The notes: generated by a model not told the origin, from the sequence alone. DNA of 6,324 nt from Gemmatimonadaceae bacterium (GCA_013361745.1 JABFXM010000340.1:1-6324), one strand, 5' to 3'; shown: positions 1 through 6,048, counted from the first letter of the stretch. Made by a program: numbers and translations.

Positions 1-1011
1 GGCGAAGGGGCCGAGGCGAAGTGGACGCTCGACACGCTCTACTTCGGCGGCGGCACCCCGTCGCGGCTCGGCGCCGAGGGGATCGCACGCGCGATCGAGC
101 TCGTTCGCGCGCACGGCACCCTCGATGCGGGCGCGGAGGTCACGATCGAGGCGAACCCGGAGGACATCTCGCCGGAGACGGCGCGCGGGCTCCGCGCGGC
201 CGGCGTCAATCGCGTCTCGCTCGGCGTGCAGTCGTTCGACGACGAGACGCTCGGCTGGATGCATCGCGTCCACGATTCGGCGCGCGCGGAGCGCGCGGTG
301 GACGAGCTGTGCGAGGCCGGGATCACGAACATCTCGCTCGACCTGATCTTCGCGCTGCCGGGCGAGGCGGGGTCGCGGTCGTGGGAGCGCGACGTCGAAC
401 GCGCGCTCGCGCTCGAGCCGCCGCACGTCTCGCTCTACGGGCTGACCATCGAGGAGCACACACCGCTCGGGCGAGCGCGGTCGCGCGGCGGCGTGACGGA
501 AGCCGCGGAGGAGCGCTACGAGGCGGACTTCCTGCACGCGCACGCGGCGATGACCGCGGCGGGCCTCGAGCATTACGAGGTGTCCAACTTCGGGCGGTCC
601 GGTCTCCGCTCGCGCCACAACTCGGCGTACTGGCGGCTCGTGCCCTACGCGGGGCTGGGGCCGGGTGCGCACGAGCTCCGCGTCGAAGGCGGCCACCACG
701 AGCGGCGCTGGAACGACGGCGCGTACGCATCCTGGGTGCGTTCGCTCGCGGCGGGACGCGACCCAGTCGCCGGGTCGGAGACGCTCGGCGCGGAGAACCG
801 CATCGCCGAAGAGGTGTATCTCGGGCTGCGGACCATCGAGGGGCTCGAGCTGCGGCCCGCCGAGGTCGCGCGGGTATTGCCGTGGGTGAGCGAAGGGTGG
901 GGCGAGCTGGACGACCGTCCGGATGGCGGAGCGAGGCTCACGCTCTCCCCGCTCGGGTGGCTGCGGCTGGACGCCCTCGCGGCCGACTTGACGGCATTCC
1001 GAAGTCGTTAG
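1..1011 (+). CDS. hemW: HemW-like radical SAM heme chaperone, 5' end missing
   Basis: This is the C-terminal 336 codons of a HemW protein (formerly called an oxygen-independent coproporphyrinogen oxidase-like protein). The reading frame is open from base 1 and ends at TAG 1009-1011. Family hallmarks seen: DTLYFGGGTPS at the left edge, TIEANPEDIS, RVSLGVQSFDDETL, SLDLIFALPGE, HVSLYGLTIEEHTPLGR, HYEVSNFGR followed by SRHNSAYWR, and YAGLGPGAHE. The C-terminal part matches the HemN_C-type domain. The radical-SAM CxxxCxxC cluster motif lies upstream of GGGTPS in this family and so falls outside the window. HemW family members bind heme and a 4Fe-4S cluster and are thought to insert heme into hemoproteins. 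SRHNSAYWR and the overall spacing favour HemW over true HemN. The gene precedes hrcA by 13 bp but may be a separate transcription unit, because the gap contains a promoter candidate. Confidence 0.93.
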   Translation, partial: GEGAEAKWTLDTLYFGGGTPSRLGAEGIARAIELVRAHGTLDAGAEVTIEANPEDISPETARGLRAAGVNRVSLGVQSFDDETLGWMHRVHDSARAERAVDELCEAGITNISLDLIFALPGEAGSRSWERDVERALALEPPHVSLYGLTIEEHTPLGRARSRGGVTEAAEERYEADFLHAHAAMTAAGLEHYEVSNFGRSGLRSRHNSAYWRLVPYAGLGPGAHELRVEGGHHERRWNDGAYASWVRSLAAGRDPVAGSETLGAENRIAEEVYLGLRTIEGLELRPAEVARVLPWVSEGWGELDDRPDGGARLTLSPLGWLRLDALAADLTAFRSR

Positions 1012-1017
1012 CATATT
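988..1017 (+). promoter_or_regulatory. Candidate promoter for hrcA, overlapping the end of hemW
   Basis: TTGACG at 988-993 resembles a sigma-70 -35 box. The AT-rich tract downstream offers two -10 choices: TAGCAT at 1009-1014 (TANNNT type, 15-bp spacer) or CATATT at 1012-1017 (18-bp spacer). Either choice places the transcription start at or next to the ATG at 1025. No purine-rich ribosome-binding site precedes that ATG, so the message may be leaderless. The local drop in GC stands out against the surrounding coding DNA. This call rests on motif reading only. Confidence 0.4.
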
Positions 1018-1031
1018 TCAACTTATGCCTA
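1008..1031. promoter_or_regulatory. Weak CIRCE-like inverted repeat at the hrcA start
   Basis: TTAGCATA at 1008-1015 and TATGCCTA at 1024-1031 form an imperfect inverted repeat (6 of 8 positions, perfect over GCATA/TATGC) with an 8-bp centre. The left arm begins with TTAGCA, the same six bases that start the HrcA operator CIRCE (TTAGCACTC-N9-GAGTGCTAA). However, the right arm has TGCCTA rather than TGCTAA, and the distance between the two hexamers is 12 instead of 15. Its position over the putative -10 and the start codon would suit autorepression. It is too degenerate to call a CIRCE element with confidence. Confidence 0.2.
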
Positions 1032-2074
1032 TTCCGGAGCTCAGCGATCGCGAGCGACGAGTACTCGAGGCCGTCATCCGGACATACGTGCAGACCGCGG
1101 AACCCGCGGGGTCGCGCACCCTGTCCCGACGGTTCGGGCTCGGCGTGTCGCCGGCGACGATCCGGAACACGATGAGCGATCTGGAGGAGAAGGGCTTTCT
1201 CTTCCACCCGCACACCTCGGCGGGGCGCGTCCCCACCGACATGGCGTACCGGGTGTACGTCGATTCGCTCATGCGCCTGCCGACGCCACCGGTGGACGAG
1301 GGCGAGCGCGTCCGGCTCCACGAGCAGATCAAGAGCGGGGGGTCGGCGATCGAGGCGATCATAGCGCGCGCGGCGCAGTCGCTCGGCGTGCTGACGCAGG
1401 AGCTCGGCGTCGCGCTCGGTCCGCGGCTCGACCAGGCAGTGCTCGAGCGGATCGAGCTGATCCGGCTCTCGGCCGAGCGCATCCTCATGGTCCTGACACT
1501 GAAGGCGGGAGTGGTGCGGACCGTCTTCGTCGAGGTCCCGGGCGAGATCGCGGACCAGGCGCTGGCGCACGTCGCGCTCGTGCTGAACGAGCGGCTCGGC
1601 GGGCTCTCGCTCCAGGAGATCCGCTCGTCGTTGGGCAGCCGGCTGCGCGACGCCGGGAGCGAGAGCGGCTCACGCGAGCTGCTCAACATCTTCGTGCAGG
1701 AGGGGGAACAGCTCTTCGACACCCCCGCGCCGGCGCGCGAGCACTCGGTGGTCCTCGGCCAGGCGAGCGTGCTGGCCGAGCAGCCGGAGTTCGCGCACGC
1801 GCCGCAGATGCGCCGCCTGATCGAGCTCACCGAGACTCCCGAGCGGCTGGCCGAGGTGCTGCGGCGCCGCCATGGCACGCAGGGGATCTCGGTGACGATC
1901 GGCAACGAGCACGCGGACCCGCGGCTCGAGCGCTTCACCGTGGTCACCGCCGAATACCGCGCCGGCTCCCTTGCGGGGGTGATCGGCGTCATCGGACCGA
2001 CACGCATGCCGTACGAGAAGGTCGTCTCGCTCGTCCGTCACACCTCGCAGCTCCTCACCGACCTCCTCGATTGA
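1025..2074 (+). CDS. hrcA: Heat-inducible transcription repressor HrcA
   Basis: HrcA is a cytoplasmic DNA-binding repressor of chaperone genes that acts at CIRCE operators and in well-studied bacteria is kept active by GroEL. The 349-residue length is normal for the family. The N-terminal winged helix (about residues 1-80) contains the signature SPATIRNTMSDLEEKGFLF followed by HPHTSAGRVPTDMAYR. The central region (about 100-220) matches the GAF-like domain, with ERILMVLTLKAGVVRT. The C-terminus has the family motif GVIGPTRMPYEKVVSLV (319-335). ATG at 1025 gives the expected N-terminus (LSDRERRVLEAVIRTYV) and has no Shine-Dalgarno sequence. dnaJ starts 12 bp after the stop, so the two are probably co-transcribed and the repressor would control its own operon if an operator exists. 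grpE and dnaK, often located between these two genes elsewhere, are missing. Confidence 0.96.
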   Translation: MPIPELSDRERRVLEAVIRTYVQTAEPAGSRTLSRRFGLGVSPATIRNTMSDLEEKGFLFHPHTSAGRVPTDMAYRVYVDSLMRLPTPPVDEGERVRLHEQIKSGGSAIEAIIARAAQSLGVLTQELGVALGPRLDQAVLERIELIRLSAERILMVLTLKAGVVRTVFVEVPGEIADQALAHVALVLNERLGGLSLQEIRSSLGSRLRDAGSESGSRELLNIFVQEGEQLFDTPAPAREHSVVLGQASVLAEQPEFAHAPQMRRLIELTETPERLAEVLRRRHGTQGISVTIGNEHADPRLERFTVVTAEYRAGSLAGVIGVIGPTRMPYEKVVSLVRHTSQLLTDLLD

Positions 2075-2086
2075 CGTTAGGCAGCC
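2075..2086 (+). repeat. 12-bp spacer sequence repeated before rsmE
   Basis: The whole hrcA-dnaJ spacer is CGTTAGGCAGCC. An identical 12-mer occurs at 4047-4058, one base before the rsmE GTG start. An inverted copy of TGACGTTAGGCA (bases 2072-2083) also lies inside dnaJ at 2958-2969. TTAG is an uncommon tetranucleotide in such GC-rich DNA. It may be an atypical ribosome-binding or translation-coupling context (AGG lies 5 bases before the ATG), a dispersed motif, or chance. Confidence 0.45.
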
Positions 2087-3223
2087 ATGGCTGATTTCTA
2101 CGAAGTGCTCGGCATCGCGCGCGGCGCGACCGACGACGAGATCAAGAAGGCCTATCGCAAGATGGCCATGCAGTACCACCCCGACCGCAACAACGGGTCG
2201 AAGGACGCCGAGGAGCGCTTCAAGCTCGTGAGCGAGGCGTACGACGTGCTGCGCGACCCGAACAAGCGTGCCGTCTACGATCGCTACGGCGAGGCGGGGT
2301 TGCGCGGCGGCGGCGGAATGGGCGGGTTCCATCACGTCGATCTCTCCGAGGCGCTGAGCATCTTCATGCGCGACTTCGGCGGCTTCGGGGGCTTCGAGGA
2401 CATGCTTGGCGGCCGTCGCGGCGGGGCGGCGTCGCGAACCGGCGCCGACGTCAAGGTGACGGTGGAGCTGACGCTGCTCGAGTCGGCGACGGGCGTCGAG
2501 CGCGCGATCCCGCTCAAGCTGCTCGACCCGTGCGACCGGTGCGCCGCGTCGGGCGCGGAGCCGGGCACGACACCGCAGCGCTGCACCACCTGCCAGGGAA
2601 CGGGCGAGGTGCGGCGCGCGCAGCGGTCGTTCTTCGGCCAGTTCGTGAGCGTCTCGCCCTGCCCGACCTGCAGCGGGCAGGGGACGGTGATCGCCTCGCC
2701 GTGCAAGAAGTGCAAGGGCGAGGGGCGCGTCCGCGGGGAGAAGACCATCAACGTCCGGATCCCGCCGGGTGTCGCGACGGGCCAGTACATGACGCTGCGC
2801 GGAGTGGGCAACGCCGGACCGCGCAACGGCGAGCGCGGCGACGTCATCGTCGTCTTCGACGTCGAGGAAGATCCGCGATTCGAGCGCGACGGCGAGGACC
2901 TGTACACCGAAGTCCTCCTCTCCTACCCGAAGCTGGTCCTCGGCGCCGACATCGAGGTGCCTAACGTCACGGGGGCGATCACCCTCCGCGTGCCGCCGGG
3001 GACGCAGAGCGGTCAGGTGTTTCATCTGCGCGGCCGGGGCCTGCCGCGCGTGAACTCCGGCGGCGTCGGCGACCTGCACGTGCGCGTGCAGCTCTGGACG
3101 CCGGACGCGGTGAGCAGCGAGGAGAAGGAGCTGCTGGAGAAGCTGGCGACCTTCGAGAAGAATCCACCCGCGACGCGCGACAAGGGCTTCTGGGCGAAGA
3201 TGCGCGAAGCGCTCGGCGCGTGA
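2087..3223 (+). CDS. dnaJ: Chaperone protein DnaJ (Hsp40)
   Basis: DnaJ delivers unfolded clients to DnaK and stimulates its ATPase. The 378-residue length and full type I domain order are visible. The J domain spans about 1-70 with HPD at 31-33. A short Gly/Phe linker (about 72-110) includes GGGGMGGF and GGFGGFEDMLGG. The zinc-binding domain carries four CxxC pairs at 149/152, 166/169, 192/195 and 206/209. The C-terminal substrate-binding domains follow from about 220, with INVRIPPGVATGQYMTLRG and TLRVPPGTQSGQVFHLRGRG. The first zinc repeat reads CDRCAASG, where CxxCxGSG is usual; the cysteines are intact. The ATG at 2087 gives the canonical start MADFYEVLGIARGATDDEIKK. prmA follows after 7 bp. 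With HrcA upstream, heat-shock control of this operon is plausible, but no clear CIRCE was found. Confidence 0.97.
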   Translation: MADFYEVLGIARGATDDEIKKAYRKMAMQYHPDRNNGSKDAEERFKLVSEAYDVLRDPNKRAVYDRYGEAGLRGGGGMGGFHHVDLSEALSIFMRDFGGFGGFEDMLGGRRGGAASRTGADVKVTVELTLLESATGVERAIPLKLLDPCDRCAASGAEPGTTPQRCTTCQGTGEVRRAQRSFFGQFVSVSPCPTCSGQGTVIASPCKKCKGEGRVRGEKTINVRIPPGVATGQYMTLRGVGNAGPRNGERGDVIVVFDVEEDPRFERDGEDLYTEVLLSYPKLVLGADIEVPNVTGAITLRVPPGTQSGQVFHLRGRGLPRVNSGGVGDLHVRVQLWTPDAVSSEEKELLEKLATFEKNPPATRDKGFWAKMREALGA

Positions 3224-3230
3224 GCGATCG

Positions 3231-4052
3231 ATGACGGGCTGGCACTCACTCCGGGTTCGACCCGCCGGCGATCGGGAGACCGTCGCGGCGGCGCTCTTCG
3301 CCGCGGGCTCGCAGGGACTGCACGAGGATGGTGACGCGCTCGTCACGCACTTCCCGCCCGAGACCGACCTCGAGGCGGTGCGGACCGCGGTGCGCGACGC
3401 CGACGCGGGCGCGACGATCGAGATGAGCGAGACGCCCGACGTCGACTGGAGCGAGGCCTGGAAGCACGGCGTCGGCGCGCAGGAGCTGGGTGACCTCGCG
3501 GTCGTCCCGCCCTGGCTCGCGGAGGGGCGGGACCCGGCGACGACGGTCGTGATCGACCCCGGGATGGCGTTCGGCACGGGCGAGCACCAGACGACGCGCT
3601 GCGTCGTGCGGCTGATGCAGCCGATCATCCGGCCGGGAGACTCGGTCGCCGACCTCGGCGCGGGGAGCGCGGTGCTGGCGATCGCGGCGGCGAAGCTCGG
3701 CGCGGCACGCGTCATCGCGATCGAGATGGACCCCGATGCGATCGAGAACGCGGAGGAGAACGTCGCGCGGAACGGCGTCGCCGACCGGGTGAGCGTGGTC
3801 GAGGGTGACGCGGGGGTTCTGCTGCCGCTCGTCGCGCCGGTGCGCGTGGTGCTCGCGAACATCCTCTCCTCGGTGCTCATCGAGCTGCTGCCGGCGATCC
3901 GCGCCGCGCTCGCGCCGCGCGGGCAGGCGATCCTGAGCGGGATCCTGTACGAGGAGCGCGACCACATGCTCGCCGTGCTCGACGAGGATTGGCAGGTGGA
4001 GGACGAGGCGCGCGAGGGGCAGTGGTGGAGCGTCGCGGTCGTGCGCCGTTAG
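3231..4052 (+). CDS. prmA: Ribosomal protein L11 methyltransferase PrmA
   Basis: PrmA uses S-adenosylmethionine to methylate ribosomal protein L11 in the cytoplasm. The 273-residue length is slightly below the E. coli enzyme (293). The N-terminal about 65 residues form the L11-recognition-like part, followed by the family signature VVIDPGMAFGTGEHQTTR (106-123). The SAM-binding motif I is VADLGAGSAVLAIAAAKLGA (139-158), the ribose-binding acidic residue is in IAIEMDPDAIENAEENVARNG, and VLANIL (207-212) occupies the motif IV position. AILSGILYEERDHM (233-246) is typical of the family C-terminus. Unusual point: motif I reads GAGSA, where PrmA proteins generally have GCGSG or GTGSG. ATG at 3231 lies 7 bp after the dnaJ stop. 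Neighbouring rsmE also encodes a ribosome-modifying methyltransferase. Confidence 0.95.
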   Translation: MTGWHSLRVRPAGDRETVAAALFAAGSQGLHEDGDALVTHFPPETDLEAVRTAVRDADAGATIEMSETPDVDWSEAWKHGVGAQELGDLAVVPPWLAEGRDPATTVVIDPGMAFGTGEHQTTRCVVRLMQPIIRPGDSVADLGAGSAVLAIAAAKLGAARVIAIEMDPDAIENAEENVARNGVADRVSVVEGDAGVLLPLVAPVRVVLANILSSVLIELLPAIRAALAPRGQAILSGILYEERDHMLAVLDEDWQVEDEAREGQWWSVAVVRR

Positions 4053-4058
4053 GCAGCC
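4047..4058 (+). repeat. Second copy of the 12-bp CGTTAGGCAGCC sequence
   Basis: This copy is identical to 2075-2086. Here the first six bases fall in the last codons of prmA (including its TAG stop at 4050-4052), and the rest forms the spacer before rsmE. Both copies sit directly before a start codon (0 and 1 base away), which is why they are noted together. Confidence 0.45.
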
Positions 4059-4059
4059 G

Positions 4060-4809
4060 GTGAGCGCCGATCGCGGTCTTCCCGTCGCCACCTTCTTCGC
4101 CGCGGAGCCCGTGGCCGCGGGCGCGACGGTCTCGCTCGACGAGGACGCCGCGCACCACGCGCGCGTGCGGCGGCTGGACGTCGGCCACCGGATCCGCCTC
4201 CTCGACGGCGGCGGATCGATCGGACATGGGACGCTCGTGCGGCTGGCGAAGGCGCACATGCAGGTGGAGGTCGCGACGGTCGAGCGCGTCGAGCCGCCGC
4301 CGGAGGTCCACATGCTGGTCCCCGTCGCCGATCGGGAGCGGATGCTGCTCCTCGCGGAGAAGTGCGCGGAGCTCGGCGCGGCGAGCTGGCGGCCGGTGCT
4401 CTGGCGTCGCTCGCGGAGCGTCTCGCCGCGCGGGGAGGGAATGACCTTCCACGCGAAGGTGCGCGCGCGGATGATCGGGGCGCTGGAGCAGAGCGGCAAT
4501 CCGTGGCTGCCGGCGCTGTATCCGGAATCGACGGTGGAGCGAGCGATCGCCGCGGCGCCGCGCGGCGCGCGCGTGGTGCTCGATGCGTCGGGCGACTCGA
4601 TGGTCGGGACGGAGATGATCGCGCCCCTCTGCGTGGCCGTCGGTCCCGAGGGCGGGATCGAGCCGGACGAGCGTGACCTCCTCCTGACCGCGGGGTGGTT
4701 GCCGGTGGCCGTGGGGCGCACCACTTTACGCTTCGAGACCGCGGCGATCGCCGCACTGGCGATCGCGCGCGCGGCGCTCGACCGTACATCGGAGCCGACG
4801 ATTGGCTGA
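4060..4809 (+). CDS. rsmE: 16S rRNA (uracil1498-N3)-methyltransferase RsmE
   Basis: RsmE is a SPOUT-class methyltransferase that makes m3U1498 in 16S rRNA of the 30S subunit. The 249-residue length fits the family. The N-terminal PUA-like domain (about 1-75) contains AHHARVRRLDVGHRIRLLDG. The SPOUT part includes AEKCAELGAASWRPVLWRRS, MIGALEQSGNPWLPAL (138-153), the SAM-site loop VAVGPEGGIEPDERDLL (192-208) and the C-terminal knot VGRTTLRFETAAIAALAI (218-235), all strong RsmE marks. The start is GTG at 4060, 7 bp after the prmA stop; there is no strong Shine-Dalgarno sequence, so translation may depend on coupling. The last 8 bp overlap the TTG start of the following HIT gene. prmA-rsmE adjacency is a common bacterial arrangement and supports both assignments. 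Confidence 0.95.
   Translation: MSADRGLPVATFFAAEPVAAGATVSLDEDAAHHARVRRLDVGHRIRLLDGGGSIGHGTLVRLAKAHMQVEVATVERVEPPPEVHMLVPVADRERMLLLAEKCAELGAASWRPVLWRRSRSVSPRGEGMTFHAKVRARMIGALEQSGNPWLPALYPESTVERAIAAAPRGARVVLDASGDSMVGTEMIAPLCVAVGPEGGIEPDERDLLLTAGWLPVAVGRTTLRFETAAIAALAIARAALDRTSEPTIG
4791..4794 (+). promoter_or_regulatory. Ribosome-binding site for the HIT gene
   Basis: GGAG ends 7 bases before the TTG at 4802 and lies inside the end of rsmE. It is the clearest Shine-Dalgarno sequence in the window and decides in favour of the TTG start. Confidence 0.55.
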
Positions 4810-5143
4810 GGGCTGTCTATTCTGCCGCATCGTGCGCGGCGAGATCCCGGCGAAGCTCGTTGCCGAGGACGACCACTGCGTCGCCTTCCGCGACATCAAC
4901 CCGCAGGCGCCGACGCACGTGCTGGTCGTGCCGCGCGAGCACGTCGCGTCGCTGGACGAGGCGACGGATCCCGCGCTCGTCGGCCGACTCGCGCTCTTCG
5001 CGGCCGAGATCGCGCGGCGTGAGGGGATCGCGGCGCGCGGCTACCGGACGGTGTTCAACACCAACGCCGAGGCGGGGCAGACGGTGTTCCACCTGCATCT
5101 GCACCTGCTCGGCGGGCGCCACATGAGCTGGCCGCCCGGATGA
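4802..5143 (+). CDS. hinT: HIT-family nucleotide-binding hydrolase (HinT-like)
   Basis: This is a 113-residue histidine-triad protein of the HINT branch. HINT enzymes are small cytoplasmic homodimers that hydrolyse purine nucleoside phosphoramidates and acyl-adenylates. Visible motifs: GCLFCRIVRGEIPAKLV at residues 4-20; FRDINPQAPTHVLVVPREHV (29-48); and the triad AGQTVFHLHLHLLGGR, with HxHxHxx at 97-103 and His99 as the expected nucleophile. Cys5 and Cys8 form a CxxC pair, as in zinc-containing bacterial homologues. The start is TTG at 4802: GGAG sits 7 bases upstream, and the next in-frame start candidate (GTG 4832) would delete the conserved CLFCRI segment. The gene overlaps rsmE by 8 bp and the next gene by 4 bp (ATGA), implying translational coupling. 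Its in vivo substrate cannot be read from sequence. Confidence 0.93.
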   Translation: MAEGCLFCRIVRGEIPAKLVAEDDHCVAFRDINPQAPTHVLVVPREHVASLDEATDPALVGRLALFAAEIARREGIAARGYRTVFNTNAEAGQTVFHLHLHLLGGRHMSWPPG

Positions 5144-5898
5144 CCTCCGCCGCGCGGAGCCGGGCGACGCTGTGCAGCGTGAGCGCCCTCGCCGCGCTGG
5201 TGGTCGCGTGCATCCGTCCGGTGTCGGTGCCGATGGCGAGCGTCCCCGCGAAGACGGCGCTCGACTGCTTCGTGCCGTCGGAGGACGACTACGCGGTGAA
5301 CATCGTCGTCCGCGACACGAGCTTCCGCGACTCGACCTGGCTGCGCCCGATCCTCGGCGAGATCGCGCGGAACTGGCCGGTGACGCTCCCGCTGCCGAAG
5401 CTCTCGGCGGACGTCTCGCTGCAGCTCCTGCGCGACGGGCGGGCGCTCGAGCCGCGGATCGTCCGTCCCTCGCACGTCCGCGACTTCGACCGGCGCGCGC
5501 TCGACGCGGTGAAGGCGGCGGTGAGCGACACGCTCTGGCCGATCCCCACGCGCTACAAGCACGACACGGTGGACGCGCTCGTCCGCTTCGGCGCGCAGGA
5601 CATCGATCGCGCGATCGTGCAGACGTGGTACAGCGTCATCAAGCCGCCGAGACCCTCGCGCGACAACCCGCAGCCTGACTACCCGCCCGACAAGCGCGCC
5701 GGCCAACAGGTGATCGCCGGCTTCACCGTCGACTCGCTGGGTACGGTCGACTCGACGTCGATCGTGATCCTCAGCTCGACGGACGAGGACTACGCCGCGG
5801 CGGTGCTCGCGGTGCTCCCGCGATGGCGATTCTCGCCGTCGACGGTGCGGGGGTGCAGGGTGGCGCGGACGATCAAGTGGGAGTTCACTGGAAAGTGA
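5140..5898 (+). CDS. Predicted lipoprotein with two TonB/TolA-like domains
   Basis: A 252-residue protein of unknown specific function. The N-terminus has a lipoprotein signal: Arg6/Arg8, hydrophobic residues about 13-22, and lipobox LVVAC with Cys24 as the predicted lipidated residue, so it is probably envelope-anchored and faces the periplasm. The C-terminal domain (about 176-249) matches TonB C-termini: PDYPPDKRAGQQVIAGFTVD, then VDSLGTVDSTSIVILSS, then LPRWRFSPSTVRGCRVARTI, ending in a beta strand. An earlier segment (about 68-152) has the same logic and resembles TolA/TonB: ILGEIARNWPV, LQLLRDGRALEPRIVRPSHV, FDRRALDAVKAA, PIPTRY and a final DALVRF strand. A transmembrane anchor and proline-rich spacer, as in classical TonB, are absent, so it is unlikely to be an energy transducer on its own. 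Cys43 and Cys239 remain in the mature chain. ATG 5140 overlaps the hinT stop as ATGA; an operon-terminal position is likely. The signal and second domain are well supported, the first domain less so. Confidence 0.82.
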   Translation: MTSAARSRATLCSVSALAALVVACIRPVSVPMASVPAKTALDCFVPSEDDYAVNIVVRDTSFRDSTWLRPILGEIARNWPVTLPLPKLSADVSLQLLRDGRALEPRIVRPSHVRDFDRRALDAVKAAVSDTLWPIPTRYKHDTVDALVRFGAQDIDRAIVQTWYSVIKPPRPSRDNPQPDYPPDKRAGQQVIAGFTVDSLGTVDSTSIVILSSTDEDYAAAVLAVLPRWRFSPSTVRGCRVARTIKWEFTGK

Positions 5899-5956
5899 GG
5901 CCGTGAGGGCAGGTGGCACGAGGCTAGTGTCATGACTTCTGAATGATGAGGCGGAA

Positions 5957-5984
5957 GGCTGGAGGCTGGAGGCTGGAGGCTGGA
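5957..5984 (+). repeat. Left heptamer array, four GGCTGGA copies
   Basis: Four perfect tandem copies of GGCTGGA lie back to back, with no mismatch. The innermost three pair with the right array to make the perfect 21-bp stem; the outermost copy pairs only partly with TCCTGCT at 6021-6027. Perfect identity of the copies points to recent expansion by slippage or recombination. Confidence 0.95.
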
Positions 5985-5999
5985 AGCAACCACGTCGCG

Positions 6000-6048
6000 T
6001 CCAGCCTCCAGCCTCCAGCCTCCTGCTTCCTGCCTCCTGCTTCCTGCC
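6000..6048 (+). repeat. Right heptamer array, seven units of two types
   Basis: There are three copies of TCCAGCC (6000-6020), then TCCTGCT and TCCTGCC alternating twice (6021-6048). The alternation makes a 14-bp higher-order repeat that the left array lacks. The first three units are the reverse complement of the left array's unit. Confidence 0.95.

Noticed and set aside
21..1175. A 384-codon + strand frame over hemW
   Set aside because: It is out of frame with the clear HemW translation and consists mostly of Arg/Ala/Gly. It also runs into hrcA in the wrong frame.
2530..2720. DnaJ zinc finger loss, because the first repeat lacks the usual CxxCxG glycine
   Set aside because: All eight cysteines are present. 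CDRCAASG is a mild variant and does not imply loss of zinc binding.
1670..3967. A 765-codon open frame on the minus strand
   Set aside because: It is antisense to hrcA, dnaJ and prmA, which all have full family motifs. Its translation is low-complexity and Arg/Ala/Ser-rich, typical of GC-rich antisense frames.
3246..4724. A 492-codon open frame on the minus strand
   Set aside because: It is antisense to prmA and rsmE, its composition is biased, and no recognisable domain is present.
5041..5919. A 292-codon open frame on the minus strand
   Set aside because: It is antisense to the HIT gene and the lipoprotein gene. It is Arg/His/Val-rich with no recognisable motif, while the + strand genes here are supported.
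5957..6048. Classical intrinsic terminator
   Set aside because: The stem is strong but far longer than usual and is not followed by a T-run on either strand. A role in ending transcription remains possible but unshown.
6000..6048. CRISPR array
   Set aside because: The units are 7 bp and directly contiguous with no unique spacers, and no cas genes are nearby.
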